A stretch of 64,000 bases of DNA, taken from contig JAFUFL010000073.1 in the NCBI GenBank assembly GCA_017469935.1, positions 108,957 to 172,956 of the forward strand. Direction: 5' to 3'. A program made the position numbers and the translations under genes. Of this stretch, positions 7,316 through 19,300 are shown one piece after another (within the stretch, counting starts at the first letter, position 1; every line of letters starts with the position of its first letter). Origin of the DNA: Lachnospiraceae bacterium. GTDB lineage: Bacteria > Bacillota > Clostridia > Lachnospirales > Lachnospiraceae. The notes under the pieces were generated by a model. It worked only from the letters and a program-made list of their open reading frames with translations, was not told the DNA's origin and searched no databases.

Positions 7316-10300
7316 ATGCGCAACCGAAAGAGCAGTATTCGGAGAGGAGCAAGTACAAGAGACCGGATCATCGCGAGGATAATGGTCCTGATCCTGACGG
7401 TAAGCATGATGCCGTATCAGGCTCTTGCAGCAGATACGGCCAAAGCGAAAAGGGTGAAATCTGTTGAGGATATTCAGACAGATTATGAGGTGGACAACGG
7501 AACCTCACAAGAAGAGATCGGCCTGCCTTCATCCCTTTCGGTCGTCATTGAAACGGGAGAAGAGCCTGAACGTTCTGAAGAGACTGTTCAGGAGGACATT
7601 CTGTGGGAAGGTGAATATGACGGTGATTCTGCAGGAATTTATGAGCTGGAGGCCAGGTTTGATGACGAAGACTTGGTTTATGAAGACATGCCTGTCGTAT
7701 CTGTGACTGTCCGGGAACCGGAAGGTGAGCCTGAGGAGGAAGAGAATCTCACGGAAGAAACAAACCGGGTCCAGGATGAAGATGAAGCGGATCAATCTGA
7801 AGATGAGGACGAAGCGGACCAAACTGAGAAAGCTGAGCAGACTGAGATTACCGATCAAAAAGACGATAAGGAAACCGAAGCGGTAAAAGATGCGGAACAG
7901 AATGCTGATTTGAACGATCAGAAGGAAGAGACCGAAGAACCTTCTGCAAAAAAAGCAGCCGGCAAAGGTGAAAATGGCGATGCGAAGGAGACAAAAGCAG
8001 GTGAGACCAAAGCCGCGATTTCTCCGGAAGAGCTGGCTGAGCAGCTTTACGGCGAGAACGGAACCGCGCGTACTTTCACGGTTACGCTCAAGGATGACAA
8101 GCACAACACATCTCCGAATGATGTTACCCGCGCGGGCAACAATATCGGCTACAACATAAACGTCAGCATGCAGGCTGCTGCGACGCATAAATATGATGGG
8201 CAGAATTCGGAGGTAATGTTCAGCGAGTGGAAGAACATCAGGATCTATCTGAAGCTTCCGGAGAATGTCAGGTTCACAGAGATCAAAACGCAGGGCGTTG
8301 CAGATCATTTCACGCAGATCGACGCGGAGAATAATATATGGGAGATCGTCCTGACCAGAGATCACAGGGATGCGACAAATGCCAATTCCATCAATCTGGA
8401 CATCAATGCAAGGGTGGAGGGCAACGGCGAGCTCCCCGACGGCACTGTTCTCGGCGAAGCCGAAGTGACGTTCAGTGCTGATTTTGACGTGCGCATTAAC
8501 GAAGACTGGACAACGAAGACCTATTCGAAAACAGTAACAGACACGACAGACAAGATCACTTTGTCCACGCCTGATGAGTGGATTCTGACCAAGTCTCCTT
8601 TTGATCCGCCTAAGAACTATACGATCGATAAGAGTAAGGACCCGGCAACGGTAACGGTTCATTACCTGATCAAGTACGGCCTTAATGTAAACAACGTGCC
8701 TGCCGATGACGAGAATGTTTACACAAGACCCGGCCGTGTTCCTTACGAAGATGATATCAAGCTGACGGATACTCCGACACTCACGCTCCATAACGGGACA
8801 ACACTTTCAGAGATATCCATGACAGTCACTCCCGCGGGGACGGGGTATGTTTACAAAGACGGCAGCTCTGCAGATGAAGGGGGCAAGCAAAAAGCCATCC
8901 CGGTGCAGTCGGGCACGGAAACGGTCCTTCCCTATGCCGTTGTGGGCAGCAATACCAAGGAGGTGGCAGAGAACGCACCTGCATACTCGGAATACAACGT
9001 GGATGTAGTCTATCCCTACGATGATTTCATGGTCTGGTATTACGAGAATGTAAGCAAGGATGATGCCAAGTCGACAGCTGAGAATGAAGCGAAGATCAAG
9101 TATCAGCTGCTTGGACAGAACACCGTCAAGGAGACCCAAGAGGGTGCCGAAACGACAGTGCCCGGTTATATTCCGCCGGGAAACATTAAGATCGAGAAAT
9201 ATATCGTTGATTATGACAGCGGACTCAGAAATCTGTATACGGCCTCTAAAGGTTTTGTGACCGGACCGGCCACTTTTGAGGTCTATGAGAGCGACGGCAC
9301 AACGCCGGCCGATCTCTGGTACAAGGACGCTGCGGATAACAACAAGTATAAGAAGATCAACGGCAATACTTTGACTGTTGATCCTTCGCAGGCGAAGTCT
9401 GAGAAGAACGGCAATGAAGGATGGATCGATTTCTATCTGGATGCCGGGACCTATGTGATCAAGGAGACGGGGAGACCTGCCTATACAGAAGCCCAGGGCG
9501 GTGATGTGAAGACGATCACCGTCAATGAGGACGAAACAGTAACGGCGGCATTTGACAACAAAGAAAAACTGGGGGAGGTTAAGGTCCACAAGACAGACGA
9601 CTCCAATAATACTCTGCCTGTGCCGGGGTCTGTTTTCGGCCTGTTCAGGGACCGTCAGCATACACAGCCGGTTAAGGATGCAGCAGGAAATGCGCTCACC
9701 GCGACGACAAATAACAGCGGGGATGCGTCGTTTAAGCGCCTTGTACCCGGAACTTACTATCTGTGGGAGATCTCTGCGCCTCAGGGCTACATCAAATCCG
9801 AGGAAGTAAAGGAAGTTACGGTCACGGCCAACAACACTTCTGACGCGGCAGTGCAGGTCACAAACCACCTGAACGCAAAGGAAATCTCTCTTCTGAAGCA
9901 GTACAGCACGGTTGCGGATCCCAACAATTTCAAGGATGTGACAGACGACTACCGGAAGTTCGCGAACTCATTTGTGCTGCAGCGCTGCTCCGCTCTGGAC
10001 GAAGCGGGGACAAGATGGACGGAATGGGAGGATGTGAGCACCCACAGCATCGACAACAAGGGCGGAACTACCGTCAAGGTCGCCGAGTATGATTCGCAGA
10101 ACAGAAAGATCAAATACCGCTTTATGGAGACGATCCCGAGCGACTATTTTGACCTGGACGGAAATCCCGGAAACGGGAGCAACAAGGCTTACTCCGATGA
10201 GATCATACCTGCCGACGGGACCATCCTTGATCCTCAGAACAAAATTGTCATGAAGAACCGAAGGGGCGGTTTTATCGAGCTGACCAAGAAGAAAGCGGAG

Positions 10301-13300
10301 CTGAACGTTGTCTCCGGCGCGTATACAGAAGCTGCGGGGGGCGACAAGGAGTTCAGGCTTTACCGCGTCGCAGCCGGAACCAATATAGCAGAAGCTGTCG
10401 ACACCGGAACCACTGATGCAAACGGAAAGCTGACATTCAGCGGTCTTGTCTCTGCAGACGCAAGGGGACGGATCTACACCTATTATGTAGTGGAACAGAA
10501 CCCGGATACGGGATACACCTGGATCACAGATTCCAAGATCAGGATTAGCGGAACACAGACTGACGCTCTCAGTGTCGGTTCCTTTACAGCGCAGAGCGGC
10601 GGTACGTTGACGCCAGTGACTTACAACGTCAAACAGGAGATCCGGCTCGGGGTCATCAAGAAGGACATGTTCAGCGACAGTACGGAGCTTACCGGCGCCA
10701 AATTTGAGATCTCCGATGAAAGCGGAAAGAAACAGACTGTAACTACTAAGAACTCCGGCGCGGTTTACGCAAAGATCGATCTCGGCCATGTGTACGCCAT
10801 CACGGAGACGGAGGTCCCTGCCGGATATTACAAGGACGCGCAGCCGCAGAGTATTGATACCAGGGGCTGGCATGTCGAAATGGAGAACGGGAACTACAAG
10901 ATCGTCAAATCTGACGGCACGGAGGTGACAGAGGAAGATCTGGTCTGCACCTTTGCGGACACGCCTTATCAGAAGATCCGCCTGCAGAAGAAGGTCAGGG
11001 GAGAAAATGAAACAGACGCACAGGCAAAGAAGCTGAGCGGTGTCACTTTCTCTGTCTATGTCAAAGAGAACAATGTGTTTGTGCCTGTAAAAGATGCAAA
11101 TGGTAATACTGTCACGATCAAAGCGGACGGCACATCAGCGGTGAGCCTTCCGGAAGGGGAGTATTATCTCCACGAAGATACCAAAGCGGAGGGCGTTGCT
11201 TATCCGGATGACCTGCCGGATCTCTATACAGGAAAAGGCGAGTACAGCGGCGGCAAATTCTATTTTGGCTCATACGAAGTAAAGAAACCGGCTCAGAGTC
11301 AGGATACAATGATCGATCTTGACGCGATCGTCAACATTTACAACAAGGGCGACCTTATTGTTGCCAAAAAACTGTTCGACAAGGATAACAACGAGCTCAC
11401 CGGATCAGCGCTCAACGGATTCTCAATGGATGTCTATAAGGCAGATGAGAGCGGAAATCCTGTGGGCAATGCGATCAAGCGGGCAGTCACAGGCCAGGGC
11501 GTTACTGTCGATGGACAGGCAATATTTAAGGATCTGCCGGTCTATGATGAAAACGGTAATAAGATTCGCTATGTTGTGAAAGAGGTCTACACCGGCGGCC
11601 AGGCGGATATCTACTATTCGGTCAACATGGTCTCAAGTGAGCACCCTGTACTGATCAGCGGCGGAACCGCCGATGCGGGATATATTGAGAACCACCAGTA
11701 TATGTCCGTCAACGTGGTCAAAAAATACTACAACACGCGTGAGTACGAGCTCACGGGACTCAAATATGAGCTGGAAGGCGCTGAGATCGCACTTTACAAG
11801 AATAACGGAGACGGAACCTATACTTATCTCACGTCCGGCGTGACCGACAAAAACGGCCAGGTCTCTTTTGGCAAACTTAAGTTTTCAGCGGACGGTTTTG
11901 TGGCCATCGAAGTCAGCATACCGGACCGGAAAGAGTATAAATACATGGTGCCTGTAGAGGGCGATTATCTTCAGAAGATTGACGGAAGCTGCCCTCCGAC
12001 ACTGACACAGGCACAGGTCGATACCCTCAGCAAGGCGGCGCTTACCAGCGCGACGGATCCCAAGTACACGGGAGAGATTGACAACGAGATTCCCTGGACG
12101 CAGATCCACGTCACCAAATATGACGAGGGAAAACAGACCAAGCTGGACGGCGCTGATTTCACACTTTACAAGCAAGTTCTTCCCAAAGGAACAGATGGGG
12201 GAGAGCTCGCTTTTGATGCCGCAAACTGCACGGTTGTGGGACAGTACACTTCCGGAACATGGATCCACAATGATGTGGCACAGACCGGCGAATTCCAGAC
12301 GGACATTCTGGAAAATGCGGACAATGTTGTCTATTGGCTGGTGGAGGACAAGGCTCCTGCGGGTTACACCATCAAGGATTCAGAGAATTATGTGCTCTTC
12401 CCGAATGAAGGGACGAACTATACAAATAACTCCAACGGCGGCAGATCGACGAAGGTTTATCCCGGCGGCCTGAAGAAGAATACGATCAATTATTATGATG
12501 TTGAGAACGAAAAGGAGATAGGTCCCCTTGAACTGGACAACAGGGCCTATATCGAGTTCACCAAGTGGATGCAGGAGGAAGAGACGGCCGGCAAGCAGGA
12601 TCTTGCAAGAAGTGACTTCAAGCTGATGCCCAATGCGACATTTGAACTGTATGCCGTGAATGCATCCGACCACAACAAGGTCTATCTGCTCGATACGATC
12701 ACCACCGGTGATGAAAACCTGGTCGACGGAGGTCCTGCGACCGGATACGGCGTATCCCGCGCATTGGATGCATGGCAGATCTTCGACGAGATCGAGCGAA
12801 GATTCCCGGACCAGCGTGAGCATATCATCACATTCAAGAGTGCGACGGATTCCGGCTACGATGTGGACTATCCGTATGTCGTGGGACCCGACGGAAAGCC
12901 GATTGAGGACGCGCAGGGAAATCGGACCAAGATCAAAGGTACCTTTGTGCTCAATGCGGTCCTGGTAGAGATATCCGGCTCGTCAAAATATGAACTTGAC
13001 CTGCACGACCACAACCTGCAGATCACATTTATCCCCAGCTCCCTGAGCCTTGGCAATGACAAATACGCGGTGGCTGATCTTGAACACAGCAGCGCGGGTT
13101 TCTGTGACCAGGCAGAAGGCATAAGGGATGATTACACTGCAAACGCTTCGGCATCTGTTGCGATCGTGGACTATCTGGCCAAAAACAACTCCGTGGTCCT
13201 TCGCCATTTCGGCTACGATCCCGGGCTGGCAGGCTATGAGCTTCTGCACGAAGATCTGGAGGAACTCCACAGCGACAATCCGTCCCTGTTTATTTCCAAG

Positions 13301-16300
13301 GAAGTCAGTTTCTCCCTTGAGCGGTATAACGAGAGCACCGGGAAGTGGGAGTACTGGAGCCCGACAACGAATAAGAAGATAAGCAGTACAGAGAGTTTCA
13401 AGACTGACGGAAATGGCTACGGCTTCGCGGAAGGACTTGAACCCGGCGAATACAGGGCAGTCATGACGACGCCGGCAGCCGGCTACGAGAATTTCTACCC
13501 CAACATAGGCTTTGCGTTCCACTTCACTGTAGTCGTGTCCGATAAGACGCAGGTCTTTACTACCTACAGCCCGGCCAGACCGGATGTGACGATCGAAAAG
13601 AAAGACACAAACGGGAATACTGTCGCGGCAGCAGCAACATTCTCGCTCAAGTCGAAGAGCGGAACAACTTATAACCAGTCGGCAACGACAAGCGGCGGCA
13701 CAGCCAGGTTCACAGTGCTGCCCGCTGACACCACGTTTGTCCTTGCGGAGACGAGTGCACCGAACGGATTCACGAATGAGTATTTTGTCAATCTGTTCAA
13801 AGAGCAGAATCCGGACTATGCGGCATTAGTCGACGGCAGCGGATACCCGCTCAGCTATGTGACAACATCGAAACCGAGCGGACAGAGCAGTATCGACGGT
13901 TCCAAACTGCATGAGAAGGTCATCGAGGACAAGGACTACAAGAAGGGCTTTTCTTTCAGTATTCCGAACGTCAGGAACGTGAACCTGAAGCTGATCAAGT
14001 CCGATCTGCAGAAAGATCCTGTCAAATACCTCGCAGGCGCAGAGTTTGCGCTTTATTACCATGCATTTGACAAGACGAGCGGCGAATACGTAGTTCCCGC
14101 CTTCGACAATACATGGTTCAAGATCGGCACACTGACTACAGCAGGAGACGACGGTTCTGTTACAAAGAGCGGTCTTAAACCCGGTGTATACTATGCGGTG
14201 GAGACCAAAGCACCCGATCACTATGAGCTCAACACGGTCGGAAAGACGATCGTGATGACCGGCGGACTGAAGCTAGATATTGATGAGTCGGATCAGTACA
14301 CAGTGAACACAGGAGAAGCCGCGACAGGAGAGCTGGAATTCAAGGATCTGCCCAAGGTCAAGATGATCATTGACAAGGAGGTGGATTTTGGCAGTGTTTC
14401 CGCAAGGGATTACAGTTTCTCCTTCACACTCAAGGATGCAAATGGCGGTGAGATGCCCACTGAGACCGGTAAGGACAAGGCTGCGGGAACTGTGAAGAGC
14501 GACGGCTCGATCGAGAAGACCCAGGCTGTGTTCCCTGACCTGACGCAGGGCGCGACCTATAAGCTGGAAGAGAATTCCGCAGAAGGTTATCTGATCAAAG
14601 AAGTGAAAGTGGGCGGCAAGACGTGCACTCCTGAAGATGGAAAATATACCATCGTGGTCCCTGAGGCAGATGCAGATGTATCTGTTACTGTCACTAACAC
14701 CCTTCTCGAGGGGCACGTCACGATCCTCAAGTATGACGGCGTGACCGGAGAAAAGCTCACAGGCGCTTCTTTCGAAGTGCTGAAGGCAGACGGGAAGACA
14801 GTCGTTTCCAAGGCGGAAGTAATCGATAACGGAGACGGCTCCTATACAGCGGTCATTCCGCTCGAAGGCGAAAAAGGCGAGACCTACTATATCCACGAGG
14901 TGAAGGCACCTGAGATCGAGGGAAAGAAATACACCATCGATGAGGAAAATGCTTCTATCAAAGTGGAGGATCTCAAGCCCGGACAGGACCGCAAGTATAA
15001 ATTCAATGGCCCCGGATCTTCGGACAATGAGTATGCTCTGCCCAACTACGAGGGGATTGAAGTCGAGATCGTCAAATACGGCGGCCTGCCGGAAGCCTCC
15101 GAGCTCGTGAAGCTTAAGGGCGCCAGGTTCCAGATGTATTACAAAACTTCTGACGGTGAGAACTGGAATACATGGCACCCTGCCGAGACTACAGATGAGC
15201 AGGGAAAGGCGAAATTCATGATCCTCAAAGGATATGATTACGCGATCGCTGAGACAAATGACGTGGCACATTATGTCGGGCTTTACGGAGTCTATGACGG
15301 CAATTCCGCATTGACGACTGCCACATCTTCCGACGGACGGACGCTCTATGTGCTCGGACACAGTTTTGAGAATGACAAGACCTACACATACACCGGCTAC
15401 AATATTCCGTTCCTCAAACTGATCGTAGAAAAGGAAGACTTCAGCGGGACTGTACAGAATCCAAACGTGGAGTTTCATGTCTACGAAGTCCCGAACGGAA
15501 CTTCTGAGACGCTGACGGAAGCGGAGATCGACCGGCTCAAGCAGGCTGCGACGGCGGCAAATACGTTCATTGACGGCAAAACACAGAATTCGACCTATAC
15601 AAATGAACAGTATATCCGGCCCGGCAAGACCTACCTGGCGGTGGAAGACCATGCGATTGATGGGGAAGGCCCCAGTTACACAACTGACGATTACAGCATC
15701 ATCAAAGACGACTCCCATGTTGTCTACTACAAGGTCTTCTCCATTCCGGAGAAAAACTACGAAAAGGAATATAAAGTTACCTTTGTCAACAATAAGGGAA
15801 GTGTAACGAGAGGTCTCACAAAGTCGGTGGATAAAGGAAGTGTTGACAGCCTGACGATCAAAGAAGCAGAACTGACCTACACTCTTGCACCGAACACGAC
15901 GAACGGATATGCGCTCGATGCCTTTAAGCTCAATGACTCAGGACTGACGGCAGAGCCCTCGAATGCGACTCTTGCTCAGGAGTGGTATAACATTACCGAG
16001 GTAATTGTCGGACAGGGCAGGATGGACAAATATCTGAAGGGAGCAGACCCTGCTAAGGATTACGACATCTTTGCAACTGTCACTTTCGTCGGATTTGACG
16101 GTACTGAGTACGAGGAGACGCCTGTCAATGTATCCGAGGGGAACATTTCGGTCAAACCGGTGAGTGCCGGAGACAAGAAGATCAAATCCTTCTATGTGGA
16201 ATACAGTTCACCGGATCTCAAGACAGATACCGGCTATGCGCTCGGGCAGAACTTCAAAGCCGGGAATACGGTGGTGAAGGCAACTGTCTTCAAACAGGTA

Positions 16301-19300
16301 AAGCCTGAAGACGGCGTCGTGACAGCTGTCAAGAAGATCATCAACAACGCGGATGTGGCACTCACCTATACGCCCAGCGATTCCAGAGGAAATAAGCAGG
16401 AACAGAAGACGCTTACAGCTGAGGATGATGCGGAAACGATAGTGGATGCCGCCAAGGCACCGAAGATCAAGTTCAGTAAGACCGGACCCGACCAGGATGT
16501 GCCGGTCGAGCTCGGCTCTTCCATCACTTACCGGCTTACAGTGAAGAACGTGACAGGAGAACCGCTTGACTTCACAGATCCGATCATTGTGGATCTTCTG
16601 CCTCAGGGAATGGTAGTCAATCAGGATACAAAGTTTGTGAAGGTGGTCGACAGACCGGGTACGATCGCCGACAATCCCGCCGTGTCGACCGGATACGCAG
16701 GTGACAGCCAGTATGTCAATATCGTATTCGACGGAACGGTCGGTGACGGCGAATCAATTACCGTGGAGCTGACGGCAACCGTGACAAACGCAGTGACCAA
16801 TTACGGAACTGTGATGAGAAACTTTGCCTTTACGACCAGTAAAGAGGTCGGCGTCGCGACGAGTGATAATGCGACCGGAGCGGTCATCAGGGACGATGAC
16901 GGCCTCTGGGCGAGCGAGCTTGTCTCGATCGCAACAGCGCTGGATTGCAGCAGCAGCCGCGCGCAGGCGCTGAAGACAGCACTTGGCGAGCAGGGTAAAT
17001 ACGGCTATCTGGCAGACTGGCATGAGAACAACTGGGTCTCCGACAACCAGCTGGTCTGCGTCAAGGCGGAGTATGGACCTGCTGATGGAGGCGTATACCG
17101 CACAGATAAGGTGTCCGTCGTCGTCAATGATGAGGACAATGCTGACCAGAGAAGAATGCACTATCAGCTGAGCATCAACAACCTGTCGCCCAGCAAGCGC
17201 ACGAATCTGGTCGTAATGGATATCCTGCCGGTCGTGGGTGACCAGCGAATCAATAATACCGATAGAGGATCCGAATGGCAGCTCTATTTTGACGAAATGG
17301 GTCCTGTGACGGTAAATGGTCAGGCGTGCCCGGATTATGCGGTCTATTACTACAGCGGAGACGCTTCAGAATTGAAGGCTGACGATATTGTAACGCTGAT
17401 CACAAAGGCCAAGACCGACTGCCCGGATGGGTGGAGTACGGACAAGCCTGCAAAAGCGACAGCATTCATTGTGGCGTTCAATTACGACCCCACAAATGTT
17501 GTAGATACTTCGGACAGCAGAACAGTGGTCCTCGAAGGAAACAAGAGCGTTCAGATCGAGTACACGGCGCTCACGGATTACCGGGAGGCTGAAGATCTTA
17601 ATAAGATCGTCTTTACCAATGCGGCCAATGACTTCAACTTCGGCTTCAGCACATTCTCACCGCCCAGCACAGCGGACAGAGCGCAAGCTAACGAACCTCT
17701 GGGCAGCAACCAGGTGGAAGTGACGATCGCACCTCCTCTGGTCAAGGTGGGCGGCGATGTCTGGATCGACGCGGATGACAACGGCGCGCAGGACGACGGA
17801 GACCAGAGCTGGTATCTCAACTTTGCTGTTGTCAAACAGCTGGTCAAAGATCTCGAAACAAAGATTGATATCTCGGATCAGAAGCATTTCGAAGTCACAG
17901 AGACCAGGGACGGAACGATCACTGAGACCGGAACCGGCGCCAACTATGGCATCGCTCACTTTGAGTATGAAAAGCTCACGGCGGCGAAGCTGAAGAACAA
18001 CAGTACAGATTACGTGAATTGGAATGACGGCACTTCCGGCAAACTGGTCGGCAAGAATCCTTTTACTTACTTTATAGAAATGATCTATAGAGGCAGTACC
18101 TTCGCGAAAACAAAGAATACCGTGACCCCCAGAGGCTCCTATGTGCCCGGAAATATACCTGTTGAAGACCAGAAGGATGACAACTTTGAGGGCACCGGTT
18201 CTGACTACAGAACGGAGCAGTTCTTCCTGCATCAGACGAAGGATGTCTTCGATATGACCAAGGACATCGGTTTCAACCTCAAGCGCAAGCTTGAACTGAC
18301 CAAGGTCAGCCGGGTCGACGGAAAACCTGTTCAGGGCGCTGAGTTTACGATCTACGGACCGTTTGTTCACGATACCGGCAAGGATCAGGAACTCACTGAC
18401 GACAATAAAGCGGGTGTTCTGACAACTGACGCAGAAGGCGAGGCAGAGAAAGCCGGACTTCAGTTCTTCATGGAGTATGTGATCGTTGAGACCAAGGCCG
18501 TCGAGGGCTTCGGCATTGAAGGAGCTAAGGCGGAAGGCAATATCCAGAAGCTTGATGAAGGCAAGTGGCTTCTGAAAGTGCCCGGATACAATGCTTCTAT
18601 TCCTGAGAACGAAGAGTATGTGGAAACTGTCACCGTACGTGATCCCAAGAACATTGAAGTGGCAGTTGAAAAGATCTGGAACGATGAGGAGGATGCTTAC
18701 TCTACCAGACCTCTTTCGATCGAGGTCATGCTCTACACGGACGAAGCGTGTACCACAGAAGCAAAATATGCAAACGGAAACACTGTTGAGAAGAAGACAT
18801 TAGACAAGGACAACAGCTGGAAGGCAAAGTGGACGGATCTGCCCAGATATAAGGTGGAAAAGGATTCTGAAGGCAACGAGACAGAGACCGAGATCCTCTA
18901 CTATGCGAAGGAAACACTGCCCGAAGGAAAAGAACTCAAGGGCTATAAAGTGAAGATCGTACGGGACAAGGAGACGACGAGCGGCAAACAGTCGCTGACG
19001 ATCACGAACACACCTGAGACAAAGGGGATTAAGGTTCAGAAAGTCTGGGCCGGCGAGCTTCCGAGTATTGATGCGGACGAGCGGATCGTGTCTGTGACTT
19101 TCCAGGTCCAGAGATCGGTCGATCCTTCGGATGAGAGCAGCTGGGAAAATGTGGTGAAGAAAGTCAAAGGCGTGGAGACGGATGTGACGATCATGGTTAG
19201 CCGCGAAGACACAGAAGCCAAGAGCCTGACAGGACTTCCCAAGAACGACCCGGATGGCAATGCTTACAGCTATCGCGCGGTGGAGGTCATGATGACCGTC

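Noticed and set aside
14273-15718. 481-codon minus-strand frame inside the giant surface-protein gene
   Set aside because: The plus-strand frame is continuous with repeat domains through this region; the antisense frame has no start signal or domain.
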